In this document: positions 45,045 through 56,793 of the stretch, piece by piece
Layout of the letters: each line of letters starts with the position of its first letter
Position numbering within the stretch: position 1 is the first letter of the stretch
Origin: Protea cynaroides
Taxonomy: Eukaryota; Streptophyta; Magnoliopsida; Proteales; Proteaceae
Direction of reading: 5' to 3'
NCBI GenBank assembly: GCA_028583415.1
Contig: CM053275.1
Span: 84,128,278 to 84,192,277, forward strand
DNA length: 64,000 nucleotides
Program-made: the position numbers and the translations under genes
Notes under the pieces: generated by a model
What the model was told of the DNA's origin: nothing
The model's database searches: none
What the model saw: only the letters and a program-made list of their open reading frames with translations

Positions 45045-45212
45045 AAAATCCTCTCATACCCTTCATGCTGATATAAGGAAATCCAAAGGCATGACGAAAT
45101 TCAAAGGTTATAGTTTACTGTGCGTACATATCAATGTATTAGTATACGCGTACTGTAAATGACAGTCATTAAATTTTATCATGCGGCATGAAGAGTGAGC
45201 GGATTTGAATCC
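45045..45212. mobile_element. palindromic MITE, copy B
   Basis: Left arm AATCCTCTCATACCCTTCATG and right arm GGATTTGAATCC, with CATGCGGCATGAAG before it, match the copy at 30496-30649 with more decay. Confidence 0.6.
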
Positions 45213-45298
45213 TCCTCCACTGTTTTTTTTTCCCACAAAGTTTGGTCTTTTTTAGTCTTTTATTTATTTATTTTATCAAGTCAAGTCCTTGCAACTCG

Positions 45299-45501
45299 GG
45301 AAACCGTTCACCACTCAGAAGCGAAACAGCCTCTCTTGAATCCACGGAAACTCCGACAGGCCCGACTCAGGTTGGTCCCTTTATTTTTACCAAAAAAATT
45401 GGCTTAGTCCCTTTATTTTTTTTAGTCTTTAGTCCTCAGTATCTCAGGAAACAGGTGACTGCTCAGAAGTGAAACAGCCCTTCTCTTGAATCCACGAAAA
45501 C
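45299..45501 (+). repeat. imperfect tandem duplication upstream of the YidD-like gene
   Basis: The segment at 45299-45351 recurs at 45447-45501 (shared words CTCAGAAG, GAAACAGCC, CTCTTGAATCCACG), an offset of 148 bp. T-rich TTTAGTC text before each copy is also similar. It probably covers the promoter and 5' UTR. A GT donor follows GAAAGCAA near 45555, so a 5' UTR intron is plausible. Confidence 0.65.
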
Positions 45502-46156
45502 GGACTTGAGCAGATAACCCAAGAGCCAAACTTGTGCTTTAATTATTGAAAGCAAGTAAGTTCCTACTCTGCTTCTCAACTCTTCATTTTATGTACCTTT
45601 TTCTTATCAATTAATTTTTCTTGTTTGCGAAGAGCCAGCATCGAATTTAACATGCTCGTCTTTAACTGTGTAATGCTTTGTAGTTGATCGCACTGAAATA
45701 ACTGAACTCCTGGTTCATACTGATGTTTCAGAAGTTTGCTGCTCAGGACTTGAAATCCTATGGTTTCCAGAAATGTGTTTTAATTCTTGAGTATTTTTCA
45801 TTTGTGAATTGGAAGTTGCATAATTTTAGCCTTTCATTGAATTTTGCTTAGTTTCATTTTATTAATTTGACCCACTGGGGAGATGTTGTGTCTGCTTTAT
45901 GATTGAAAGGGGCTTTTTTTTTCTTTTTTTTTTGGGACAATTACTTCATGTTAATCAGTTAACTATATACCATTATCTATATATAATTCTTTTCAGTTGT
46001 TTTATTCTTTCATTAATTAGGTAATGAAATTATTTTATTTTGATAAAGCATTTATTTGTGGAACTGATTTAGAATGGAAAATATCAGGTGCTGTTGAGCT
46101 AATCAACAGTTGGATAGGCATCTGAGGCGCATTTATATAAATATATTGCTTAGGAC

Positions 46157-47180
46157 ATGGCTCATGTTTCCTCCCAGTCCCTGAATTGTCAAATGCCTTT
46201 TGTCCTTGTAACTAATCAAACTGGAAGCCCAAGGATGTGTCTCCCCAGATCACCCAGGAAAGGAATAAGTTTCTGCATTTGTCTGAAAACCTTAGATTGT
46301 CCTCATAAGGTAGTTTTCTTTACAAAATTCTTCCTTCAGTTTCAAATATATGTCTCCTCAATATATTGTTTTAGTAATCTCAACTAAATGTTCCCTTCTG
46401 TTCTTTACCCCAAACCTCTAGATTCCTCACCGAAGGGGATTGGTCTTTATTGTCAATGGTTTAAAGAAAGATTCATCTCAGAAGTCCTCTCAAGGTGCAT
46501 TGCAATTACTGTTTCTTCTCCTTTATATTCCTTTTCTTGAAATTTTTTTCTTATGAAGAATTTCTTTCTTCTCCCAGAGGAGGAAGTGTTGAATCTGGGG
46601 GTGAAAGCTGCATTATCCATGCTGAGGTTTTACAAAAGTTAGTGCCCCCCCCCCAACAAACCAAATCTTTTGATTTCTTCGTGTGAAATGAAAATAATGA
46701 AGATGTAGAAACAAACTCCTCTGACATGATTTTCTGATTGTGGATGGTTTTCCTTTCTCTGATATATTTCCTTCCCAAATTGTTGTATGTTAAATTTCTT
46801 TGAGAAAAAGAAAAGGGGGTTCTTAAATTTTTTTAAATTTGGATTGAAATCAGGGGAGATCTCTCCACTGTTGCCAAATAGTTGCCGGTATGTTCCGACT
46901 TGCAGTGAATATTCCATGGAAGCATACAAGAGATATGGAGTAGCGAAGGGAACTATATTGACGGCTTGGCGTCTCTGTCGCTGCAACCCCCTTGGTAATC
47001 TCCACTTTCTTCAAATAGAGTTTTTAATTTCTCATTATTGTTGGATACTGCAGCTTCTTAGCCACTTTAACTCAAATATGGTTTAGAAACTCCAAATAAG
47101 AATATCCTTTTAAATTTTCAGGTGGGTCTGGGTTTGATCCTCCACGATGGTTTGATGAGAGAAGCCCACCAGAACAGTGA
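46157..47180 (+). CDS. YidD-like membrane protein insertion factor (UPF0161 family), five exons, probably plastid-targeted
   Basis: Exons are 46157-46309, 46422-46494, 46578-46637, 46854-46994 and 47122-47180 (stop TGA 47178-47180), total 486 nt, or 161 residues, with all phases consistent. The conserved core spans exons 3-5: ALSMLRFYKREISPLLPNSC, then RYVPTCSEYSMEAYKRYGV, KGTILTAWRLCRCNPLG and GSGFDPPRWF. This is the YidD (haemolytic) domain with its conserved Cys residues. Bacterial YidD assists the YidC insertase; the plant forms are expected to act in plastids with the Alb3 pathway. The N-terminal 75 residues are Ser/Arg/Lys-rich with few acidic residues, fitting a transit peptide. The start at 46157 is the first ATG of exon 1; a 5' UTR intron may lie upstream. 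Confidence 0.9.
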
Positions 47181-48599
47181 GAGTTTGTCAATGTTTTGAC
47201 ATTTTGATTTTGTTCACCGGCTGATTGACTCTGTTTATACTCTTCACTGTAATGTTCCTCATCTTGGTTCTCTATTTCTTATGTACACTAAATTTCAAAT
47301 TCTTATCTATTTCATTCATGAGTCATAAAAATGCCTTCCAGAAGTAGACCTAAAACAAACCAAATGGCAAGAACCACCTTGTTACTGGAAGGAATATGCG
47401 CACTCACATGTCATAGTGATCACGAATATGATAACAACTCACCATTGTCTGCACTCACGGCAATCCTTTCTACCCAGCATGAGAATCCTTGACATTCATA
47501 AGCTTAAAGACTTTCCTTGCTCCTTATTCTTCAATGTGCCTTCAGTGTAACCATAACTATCACTTGATATGTGATTTTGATTTCCTTTTATTATTAGAAA
47601 TTATATTAATATGGGATTGTAATGGTACCTCCATCTACAAAGATGGTCAGGTATGAGGTATTTCTTATGTGGGTGATGGCTATCCATTTTATTTTGAAGT
47701 CTTACTGTAAGAAAGTTTTGTGCTGCTTTATAGTCTAGCCAATTGTAAAATCCATTCCATTTCCCCCCAAAAAAAAAAAAATAATAATAAATACAGACAC
47801 CTTTTCCTGGTTTTTAAAGAGCTTCTTACATAAATTAGATGGGCTTAGGGCTGTCATTTGCCTCAGCTACCCTAATTCCGAGTTGTCTCCAACAAGCTGA
47901 GCGTGAGATATGGTAGAGTTGCTCAAGGTCATATACATATAATCTACCTTAATCCCGACGGAATGAAACTATCCCTAAGAATAGAATTGGGAAGGGAGAG
48001 GATGGGCATTGACAAATCTGTCTTCACTGGCTGGTCATCCAGCTGATGAGAAGAAGAGTTTTGGTTCTTATCGGTGACCCTCTCGCCTGAAAGAGAGTCA
48101 CCTTCACAAACCCCGTTATGGTGGAGAAGGGTTTCGCCGAAGCAAGCCAAGCGTGCTTATAGTTCTTTTTTCTTTCATGTTTTTTCTGTAATCTATGAAG
48201 GCATTTGCAACTATGCTTATCTACAAATTTATTTACTTTGAATTTATTACCACCATGAATCCTTCTTTTTTCCAAACCATTGGCTATATATATATATATG
48301 TATAGGGAGTGTCTCAATGACAACTCTATAGGTGCATTTGAGATATGGCACCATCTTTAAAATACCCATTGTCTTATTCCCAAAACAATTTTTAGTTCGG
48401 GGTAAAAAGACCTTTTCACTTCCTGCCCTTCCCCCTTCCTTGCAATGACTATCATTATGTCATTGTCAAGTGTTGTCATTGTCTTACACAGTTTTCTTTT
48501 ATAGTTCTTATAGATATTGAGCTTGAATCATCCAATACACTTGCTGGACTTAAGTGAGTCTTGTCAAGTTATAAACTTTACTGTCAGAAGGGTTGACCA
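47181..48599. other. downstream flank of the YidD-like gene, no gene seen
   Basis: Contains an A-rich run (47767-47780) and a TA repeat (48281-48298). The open frames on the - strand (48323-48024 and 48150-47944) have no recognised domain. Part of 47181-47340 is probably 3' UTR. Confidence 0.4.
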
Positions 48600-50020
48600 T
48601 ATTCACCTTTGTTTGCCCTAATAATCAGTTTTGTTGAAGATAGGCAATTTTATGCCAACTGCGGCTCCGCAGTAACTTGCCGTAGTGCCACATTACAATG
48701 TCACGGCATCGTAGTTATGGACCACTATCTTGCAGTACTACATTACATCAGCATTATTGATGTGACATCTCTACGGAGCCGTGTTTTTTGCATGCCGCCT
48801 GTAGTATATCCCCACAGCTCTGCGTTACAGTTCCACGGCGCGGTTATTTGTTACCGTGTCACCCTGGGTAGTTACCCACTCGCGCTGCTGCACTTTTCGA
48901 GTGCAGCCCCCATTACCTTACCATGGAGCTGTGGTAAGCGCACCACAGCACAGCTTGGTTTCCCTATAAATAGAGACCCCCTGTTTTAAATTTCGATATG
49001 GTTTAGTTTCAATATGGTTTTTCGATTGGTTTTTAGAATCAAAACAATTTCAGATTGGTTTTTAGAATCAAAACAATATCAATTTAGCTCTGACATAGTA
49101 AGTTGAAATTTTTACTGAATCTTGTCAAACCCCTTTCGTGTCTGGGCCTATGTTTTAGGTTACCTAGCTCACCCTTTTTTTGACCATTTTGTGGTCAAAC
49201 CTTGAGGTTTTTCATTTGACAATACTTCCCAGACACCATGACTTTGCCTTAGTTTAAGGTATCATATTCTTGTCTTATTTTCATTTTGTGACTTGTTTTC
49301 ATATTATCATTCATAATATGCTTGTCAACATAGCAACATGTGGTTAGGTTGTGTTTTAGAGAACACTATTTTCTTTTTTACCTAGCCTTTAATAGATTGA
49401 CCAATTTATGTTGGACAGATTGGGAGACAACACATTCCCCTATCTGGAATGTTGTGGTATGTGAGTGTGTACCATCATTTGAACCTTTGACTTTAGAGTT
49501 ATAAAGAGTTATCTACTTTTTTTCTTCCACTGGAATGGTTCAAATGATGGTTCCCCTGTCTGTAATGTTACTCCTACCCATACCTCAAAGTAGACCAAGT
49601 CTCTTATTGGGCATGAACTACGTTTGACCTAATTGTCAAACTAGTCACTCGAGAGATACGTAGGAATTTTGGGAATTCAACCTCGATCTTGGTCATACCT
49701 ATTTTTCAAGGGTCTTGGAGTCCAATCACCAGGTAGCGACTTCTCATTTTACATATACATTCCCACATATACGAAAGACCTGGGGCCACAATAACTTTAG
49801 ATGGCAACTCCCTATTCTAGCTTGGAATGGAGACCAACCGACGGTTCCCGATATCGACAAAGGGGATAACACAGAAGGTCAAACAATGGGATGCTAAGAC
49901 CATGCGCGCCAAATTCAGCAGCGCACTAGGTGCCAACGCCCCTCCTACGAGGGTGGACTGCGGTGGCGACAACATATCATTTCCATCTCCTCCTCACCCA
50001 GGGGAAAAACTGTTGTCATA
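48600..50020 (+). repeat. LTR-like remnant, possibly Tat/Ogre type
   Basis: A strong TATA box (CTATAAATAGAG, 48964-48975) follows a GC-rich promoter-like stretch, and a long leader follows. Near 49657 the words AGATACGTAGGAATTTTGGG, and near 49732 and 49801 the words GGTAGCGACTTCTC and ATGGCAACTCC, resemble the LTR end and the region just after it in Tat/Ogre elements. No paired LTR, target duplication or coding domain is seen. Confidence 0.4.
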
Positions 50021-50849
50021 CCTTTAGAAAACATAAACATGTGTTAATTGATTCTTGCATATTTTAATTGCCAACAATGCAAAATGGATTAAAAAAAAAA
50101 AAGAGTTCCATTTAAGAATGCTATGAAGCAAGGGATTCCTTTGGCATTGAAAGATTGTCAATTTGTTTACTTGTCATACCTGTCGATGGATTGATTTATT
50201 GTCTCCAATTAGTTTGATAAATTTAGCGATCCCGCTTATGATTCTTATACACAGTTCTTTCTATTGCCCTCTTGAAATATTTTGAAAGGCATTGTTCATC
50301 TATGCTTGCATGCAGGTATTTATCATCACCCATTACCAGTGGAGCAAACCAGCATGAAATTATCTTCTACCATTAGACCAAGCGTGTTCAGAGAAGTACT
50401 TGTCTCATGGCCTGTTCATTTAAGGACTAGATCCTTCCTCCTCTATACTGCCTTTGATCCTTATTCTTTGTTTTGTTTTGTTTTTTTTTTTGGGTGAATG
50501 TCTACCTATGATCTTCAGTAAATGCTGGAAATTATTTTCCTCCGGTAAAAGCTTCCAGATAAAATAAACATATTTTGTACTCATAACGAAAATATCAGGC
50601 ATCTGTTTGGGCTCACACTTCAAATGAAACGAAGCCCTGCATTGAAGTGTGGGTTCCTATAAAAGTGTTTTGGTAGATCTAATGGTCAATATTCTACTTT
50701 CTCATTCCTCATGTTCTATAATTTGTTACACCTGATCATGATCGATTTCACTGTAGATCATGCATGCATGGTGTCACATATCGGCAATGATTTTCAAGTT
50801 TTTTAGATAATGGTTTGGGAAATTCTCAGTCGAATGTGATGATTACAAT
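50021..50849. other. intergenic, no gene seen
   Basis: AT-rich, with an A run (50090-50102) and a T run (50483-50492). No domain or repeat ends are recognised. Confidence 0.4.
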
Positions 50850-50930
50850 GCCTCTATATGAATTACCTCCTTGTCAGAAGTTCCAAGCGAAGGAAGCGTC
50901 TCTACACTTGAAGTTTCAATAGTTCATTTG
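50850..50930 (-). other. coding-like segment of unknown origin, copy B, first half
   Basis: It matches 29851-29930 (words GAAGTTCCAAGCGAAGGAAG and ACTTGAAGTTTCAATA). The similarity stops at the insertion at 50931 and resumes at 55687. Confidence 0.6.
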
Positions 50931-53900
50931 TGTAAGGAGCCTGTAAAACCAAATCGGATCGGGTTCGGATTGGTGATCGAGTCATAATCACATTCAAGAA
51001 TACAAAACCTGCTTAGAGATCCTGGTACATTATTTCTATCATACATAAACCTTTCAACATCCTGACATAATACAATGGAAGTTTTTACATATACAAAATA
51101 TAAATCCTGGTTGATGGGTATAAAACTTTACAAAACTTTATTAATAAAATTTACAAACATAACAACTCTCATAATTAAATATCCAACAATATGCCAAAGG
51201 GGTGATCAGTTCTCTATTTGGACTTTCATTTGCTAGCCAGATCATTCTTGCCTCCATTTTGAGAATCTGTAAAACATGGTCAACAACTTGGGTGAGCCAA
51301 AGCTCAATGAGTGGAAATCTATTTTGGCAAGAATACATCCAAGCATGCATAATAACATAGACCATCAAAGAGGAAGGACAAACTTACAAACTTAACATCT
51401 CTTATCTTAGATCCTTCACATTAGAAAATTTCCATTGAATAACATAATGCCATTTCAACATTTCCTTACTTATTCACCTCTTTCTTGCTGTTATTTGTCT
51501 TTACCTCTCATACTTATTGCTAAGCCATTTTTTTCTTTTATTTACAGAAGAAGAGTTTGGACTTATCAAATTTGTCTACATGTCTTAACCAAACACCTAA
51601 CCTTTACTTTCATGATCTTACATACTTATGTTTATAGAAAGGTACTAGTTCACCGGTTTAATTATGGGTCTTGCCTAGATACAATGCTCTCTTTTCTTAT
51701 ATTTACTTTCAGATTTTTCGTTTATTGTCTTTCATTTCTAGACTCCACGGATTTTCCATTTTTTGTCTTTCATTTCTAAACTCAACGGATTTCCTGTTTC
51801 TTGTCTTTCATTTCTAGACTCAACAGATTATCATTTCTTGTCTTTCATTTCTAGACTCAAAGGATTATCGTTTCTTGTCTTTCATTTCTAGACTCAACGG
51901 ATTATTGTTTCTTATCTCTCATTTCTAGATTCAACGGATTGCCCATTTCTTTTCTTACATTTCTAGACTCAACGGATTTTCCGTTTCTTGTCTTTAGTTT
52001 CCAGACTCAACTGATCCTATTTCTTAATTACAATTTTTAGACTCAACGGATTTTTCATTTATTGTCTAGATACAATGCTCTTTTTTCATATATTTACTTA
52101 CAGATTTTTCGTTTCTTGTCTTTCGTTTCTAGACTCAGTGGATTACCATTTCTTGTCTTTCATTTCTAAACTCAATGGATTGCTCATTTCTTGTCTTTAA
52201 TTTCTAGACTTAACGGATTTTCAGTTTCTTGCCTTTCGTTTCTAGACTCAACAGATCCTGTTTCTTAACTACTATTTCTAAACTCAACAATTTCCTGTTT
52301 CTTGTCTAGATACAATGCTCTCTTTTCATATATTTACTTACATATTTTTTGTTTCTTGTCCTTCGTTTATAGACTCAACGGAATACCGTTTATTGTCTTT
52401 CATTTCTAGACTCAATGGATTGCCGTTTCTTTTCTTTCATTTCTAGACTCAATAGATTGTTGTTTCTTGTCTTTCATTTCTAGACTCAATGGATTTCCTG
52501 GCTCTTGTCTTTCATTTCCAGACTCAACGGATCCTATTTCTTAACTTCCATTTCTAGACTCAACGGATTTCCTGTGTCTAGTCTAGATACAATGCTCTCT
52601 TTTCATATATTTACTTATAAATTTCTCATTTATTGTCTTTTGTTTCTAGACTCAACGGATTACCGTTTCTTGTCTTTCATTTCTAGATTGAACGGATTTT
52701 CGTTTTTTGTCTTTCATTTATAGACTCAATGGATTTCCCATTTCTTGTCTTTTGTTTCCAGACTCAACTGATCCTGTTTCTTAACTACCATTTCTAGACT
52801 CAATGGATTTCCTGTTTCTTGTCTAGATACAATGCTCTCTTTTCATATATTTACTTATACAATGCTCTTTTCATATATTTACTTACAGATTTTCCATTTC
52901 TTGTCTTTCTTTTCTAGACTTAACGGATTACTGTTTTTTGTTTTTCATTTTTAGACTCAACGGATTGCCTGTTTCTTGTCTTTCATTTCTAGACTCAACG
53001 GATTTTCAGTTTTTTGTCTTTCATTTCCAGACTCAACGGATTTTGTTTCTTAACTACCATTTCTAGACTCGATGGATTTTTTGTTTCTTGTCTTTCATTT
53101 CCAGATTCAACGGATTATGTTTCTTAACTATCATTTTTAGACTCAACAGCTTTCCTGTTTCTTACTATCCCAAATATTATCTTGCTGTCCATATAAGCTT
53201 ATAACAGTCCATCTTAGACATTAAGAAACTTGACCTTGCATTTATAACATAGTACCTAATTTTGTTCCAAAACAAAACAATAACAAAACCATATAACAAT
53301 TGAAGATAAGTTAGCATCTTATATTTAACTTAAAACATTGCAGACATTAGTCTTTCATCTCTTGATAATTTTAACAGTTCTTTTTCATATCATAACACAA
53401 AATCCCATCTTATAGACATAACAATATACTTTATTACATACATTTGAGAAACTTGACAACTTAAGCATATTAATACCTTATTCTAATGGCATTTTAAAAT
53501 TCTTGAACATCATGTGCATACATTATCCAAGCTATCAAATCCATATAAAAATATCCACTGTGTACATAAATTCAAGTGATCATCCTCAACTTTATATTCC
53601 ATGATAAAATCCCTTTAAGTTCCCTAATACACCACTTACCCTAGTTGTCCAAGAAGACTGCAATAATTCCTTTTGACAAAACTCCAAAAATTAGTCTTTG
53701 ATATCACCTAAGCATAACCATATAGTTGGGTGGCATTAGATAACCATTTAAGCATCTAAAACCATGCAAAAAGCTACCATTAACATGCCAAAATCATCCC
53801 CTAAAACTCCTCTAGGGGTTTGGAGAAAAAGCCCTAATAATATATTTTTTTCTAACTAATTTTCATGCAGTTGGACTAACACTTTAACATGAATTTAGGG

Positions 53901-55686
53901 CAGACTATGAGTCGAATTTGGAAATGCCTTTTTTAGCATAAAATGTGCTCATTTCAAAGAGCTTTCCAATGCATTAAGAATCATTGAATTTTAAACTGTC
54001 CTTAGAAAGTTCTGCCCTTCGGACTAAACAGGAATCATTCTGCCAGTCCAAGACGGGTTAACCCAAAACAAGTTTGGCTCAACCAAGGAGGGTCATCTTC
54101 AACCTTGGTTGCACATCTCCATTAATGGATTTGTGAAGGTTTTAAACCTACTGCAATGTGTTTTTGGTCATGATTGCATGACTCGAAGGCCCATTACAAT
54201 CATTTACATTCATTCTCACATGATTAAACTACAATTAAAAAAAAATACAATTTATATATCTCTTGAGCATGAATTTGTAAAAAAAAAATATAATCAACAT
54301 TAAACACAACTCATTCCCTTTCAAATCTGCAACTCCAACTACTTTTAAAGGGCTTTGTAATGACTCCAATCTTACTATAATAGCATTTGGACCAGTTTTG
54401 TATGATCCTAATGTATATGTAAAACCGAATCTCAATCCATATATCACCAACTAAGTATTTGGAAATAACATATCTAGCTTCTTCTTCCCAATTTGATCTC
54501 AGCCATTAAAGCTAATCCCAAGGTATGTAACCTTGCTGGATTCACCCCAAATCTAACATGCAATGCTTTAAATTAGTAAATAAAGTAAAACTTACCTCAG
54601 TAGCCTTGCATAGACCTTAAGATTTCACTTCCTAAGCAACAAAATGCAGAAGTCGATTTTTTGTTAAGAAACTCTCAATTTCAGCGCTTCTTCTCCTTGG
54701 TTTCACTTCCCAAATTCGACATGTCTTGCAACAATTCCCAAACTCAATCTTTGGTTCTTCAGAATTCCCTTTTTAGAGCTCAAACAGTCACTAAATTCAT
54801 TCTTTTATAAATTGGAAGATCAAACTTCTACCAAAACCCAAGAACCAAAAGCATTCCCCTCCAAGAATGTTTTCAGCAAAAGAGTAAAGCTTTGAAATGG
54901 AATCTTATTTGTCATTTTATATTTTTTTTATGATTTTCCTCATTTTCAAATAAATTCATTTTTTGAAAAGACATCATTGCCCCTACACCTCACTCAATAC
55001 ATGGGCGCTTAACCCATACCTATAGAGAATCCTAAATAAGTGAAAAATCACTATTACCCTCATATTATTCCATTTCTTGGACATGCATATAAGTGGCTTT
55101 ATTAAATCTTAGTACCTTTTTATTGTAGGGACCAGGTATGCTACTCTCTAAATTCTCAATTTACAACATGCCATTTTCCTTGTCAACACTATCCTTTGTC
55201 ATTTCTTTGATTTACCATAATGTCATTAGGTATAAAATATTCACTTAAGAACAAGCCATCAATAGTGGGCAACCACCTCATTATGGACCCCATTCTAAGC
55301 TAATGTAGACAAAATAAAATCAACCCATATAACTCTCATGTAACTTGAACCTTAAATCTCTTAGCATCATATCATTTAGATTTCAAAAGTAGCCACAAGC
55401 CTACAAGATCAACATCACTCACCCCTTAATAAACAAAATTACTTAGACTCTTCCATGCTCATCACCACTAGTTAAAATATGGATATTCTCTTGAAGTCTA
55501 GTCAAACCAAATACATTTAGATAATATTTTATATTTTAATTACCTCATGTATTAAATACTATTATACAACATAGAATTAAAATAATTTATCTTGATTGAT
55601 TCATCGATAAAATTTCTAAAATACCTTTAAATCTATCAACAAGATAACACTAACTAGCTTAATACCTCAGTCGACTGGGTGTTACA
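50931..55686. mobile_element. 4.76-kb TG...CA insertion, read as a giant solo LTR
   Basis: It starts TGTAAGGAGCCTG and ends GACTGGGTGTTACA, flanked by a perfect 5-bp duplication ATTTG (50926-50930 and 55687-55691). The uninterrupted homologous site at 29930 shows that exactly one ATTTG is expected without the insertion. No internal pair of repeats and no gag or pol domain was found, so a solo LTR is the simplest reading. Near 51284 the word GGTGAGCCAAAGCTCAATGAG resembles GTGAGC...GGCTCAGTGAG in the Tekay LTRs, suggesting a related gypsy family. It contains a large minisatellite. Confidence 0.7.
51676..53165. repeat. 37-bp minisatellite with higher-order organisation
   Basis: The monomer is about 37 bp (core TTTCTAGACTCAACGGATT followed by a variable CCGTTTCTTGTCTTTCA). 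A different spacer unit beginning TAGATACAATGCTC and ending TTTACTTACAGATTTTTC recurs at 51676, 52067, 52307, 52584 and 52824, at spacings of 391, 240, 277 and 240 bp. The array makes up about a third of the putative giant LTR. Confidence 0.9.
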
Positions 55687-56036
55687 ATTTGACTTTATAA
55701 TTTACATGAATTCCCCTAGAGCGTAAGTCTATTCTTACCCATCTACTGATACCATAAGAAAACGTTAATAGGCCATCTTGATTCTTAATAGCAAGGACAC
55801 TGAAGATATTGTTTTTTATTTCCAAGTTTTAGCTTCTTCCATTCAGTCTGAATCAATTTCCTTCTCTTCTTATAACAGAAGCCATGATAAGATATTGGTA
55901 GTGTAATGCATGTGTTGATTGGTTTTTGGAATTAGAACCCCTTCCTCTTATTTGAATATTAATTGATCGTGTCCTAGAAAACAAAATTAGAAAGAAACAC
56001 GGGGATGGAGGGCAACAGAATGAGTAGACTTTTACA
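55687..56036. other. second half of coding-like copy B and flank
   Basis: 55687-55790 matches 29930-30017 (words TACATGAATTCCCC against TGCATAAATTCCCC, and AAGAAAACGTTAATAGG). On the - strand the frame that is open in copy A has stops here. The rest, to the next LTR element, has no recognised feature. Confidence 0.55.
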
Positions 56037-56041
56037 GTAAG

Positions 56042-56793
56042 TGTTGGAAATATTAGCACCACAAGGAAAATATATTATTTAAGACTATCTAATAAGAAAA
56101 TGATATTAAAGATAATATCAACAATCAAACCATATGATTAAGAATCTGAACAAATATAATGTAATATAATGAAATCTAAACACATACTTTATACGGTGTT
56201 AATCAAGAAAACAATTAGGGCTGAGTCGTGTTGATATACTCTCCTTAAGATTGTGTTTGCCCCCTATACGGTGCAACGGGTCCCTGCAAACCAACCTCCA
56301 AGATAAAACAGCCCTTCAGAAGGACACCCACCCAGTGTGCACTCACTGTTAGGTGTATGCAGACCCGACGGCTAAAGTTAACAATCCTTTAAAACAAGGA
56401 TGGAACAGACTCTATCGATAAATCAGAGTAGAGAGAGAGAGAGAGAGTTGGAAGGAGAAGGAAGAGAGACATGAACTTTGTATTCAAATCTTGAGTAATT
56501 TGGAATGAGGCAACATCCTCTATTTATAGAAGACAAATACCTCTCAAGGATCACTACCAAAAGGTATGGGTGCACCTCTTCATACCAAAATGTATAAGTC
56601 ACCACCCTTCTAAAAGGGTACACTTGAATAGGTATATATCCATACCCATATCCTTATTCATTTCACTATCCATATCCATATCCAACTCAAAACGAAATTG
56701 AAATTAAATTTCCCACAAAATTTAAACCAAAACTTTGAATTTCATTTTAAAACTTTTTGAAACTTTATTTGTTTTTCGATATTAAAAACAACA
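56042..56793 (-). repeat. 3' LTR of the LARD-like element
   Basis: 752 bp from TGTTGGAAATATTAG to GATATTAAAAACAACA. It contains a GA microsatellite (56431-56447) and, on the - strand, a TATA box near 56525. Confidence 0.92.

Noticed and set aside
48024..48323. 99-residue open frame on the - strand downstream of the YidD-like gene
   Set aside because: Begins in a TA repeat, is Lys-rich, and no domain is recognisable.
51676..53165. Regularly spaced repeats resembling a CRISPR array
   Set aside because: The repeats are head-to-tail minisatellite monomers without unique spacers, in a plant nuclear sequence, inside a retrotransposon-like insertion.
56423..56623. Near-identical 66-residue open frames in both LTRs of the LARD-like element
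   Set aside because: They lie in the promoter and leader part of the LTR, include the translated GA microsatellite, and are conserved only because the LTRs are young copies.
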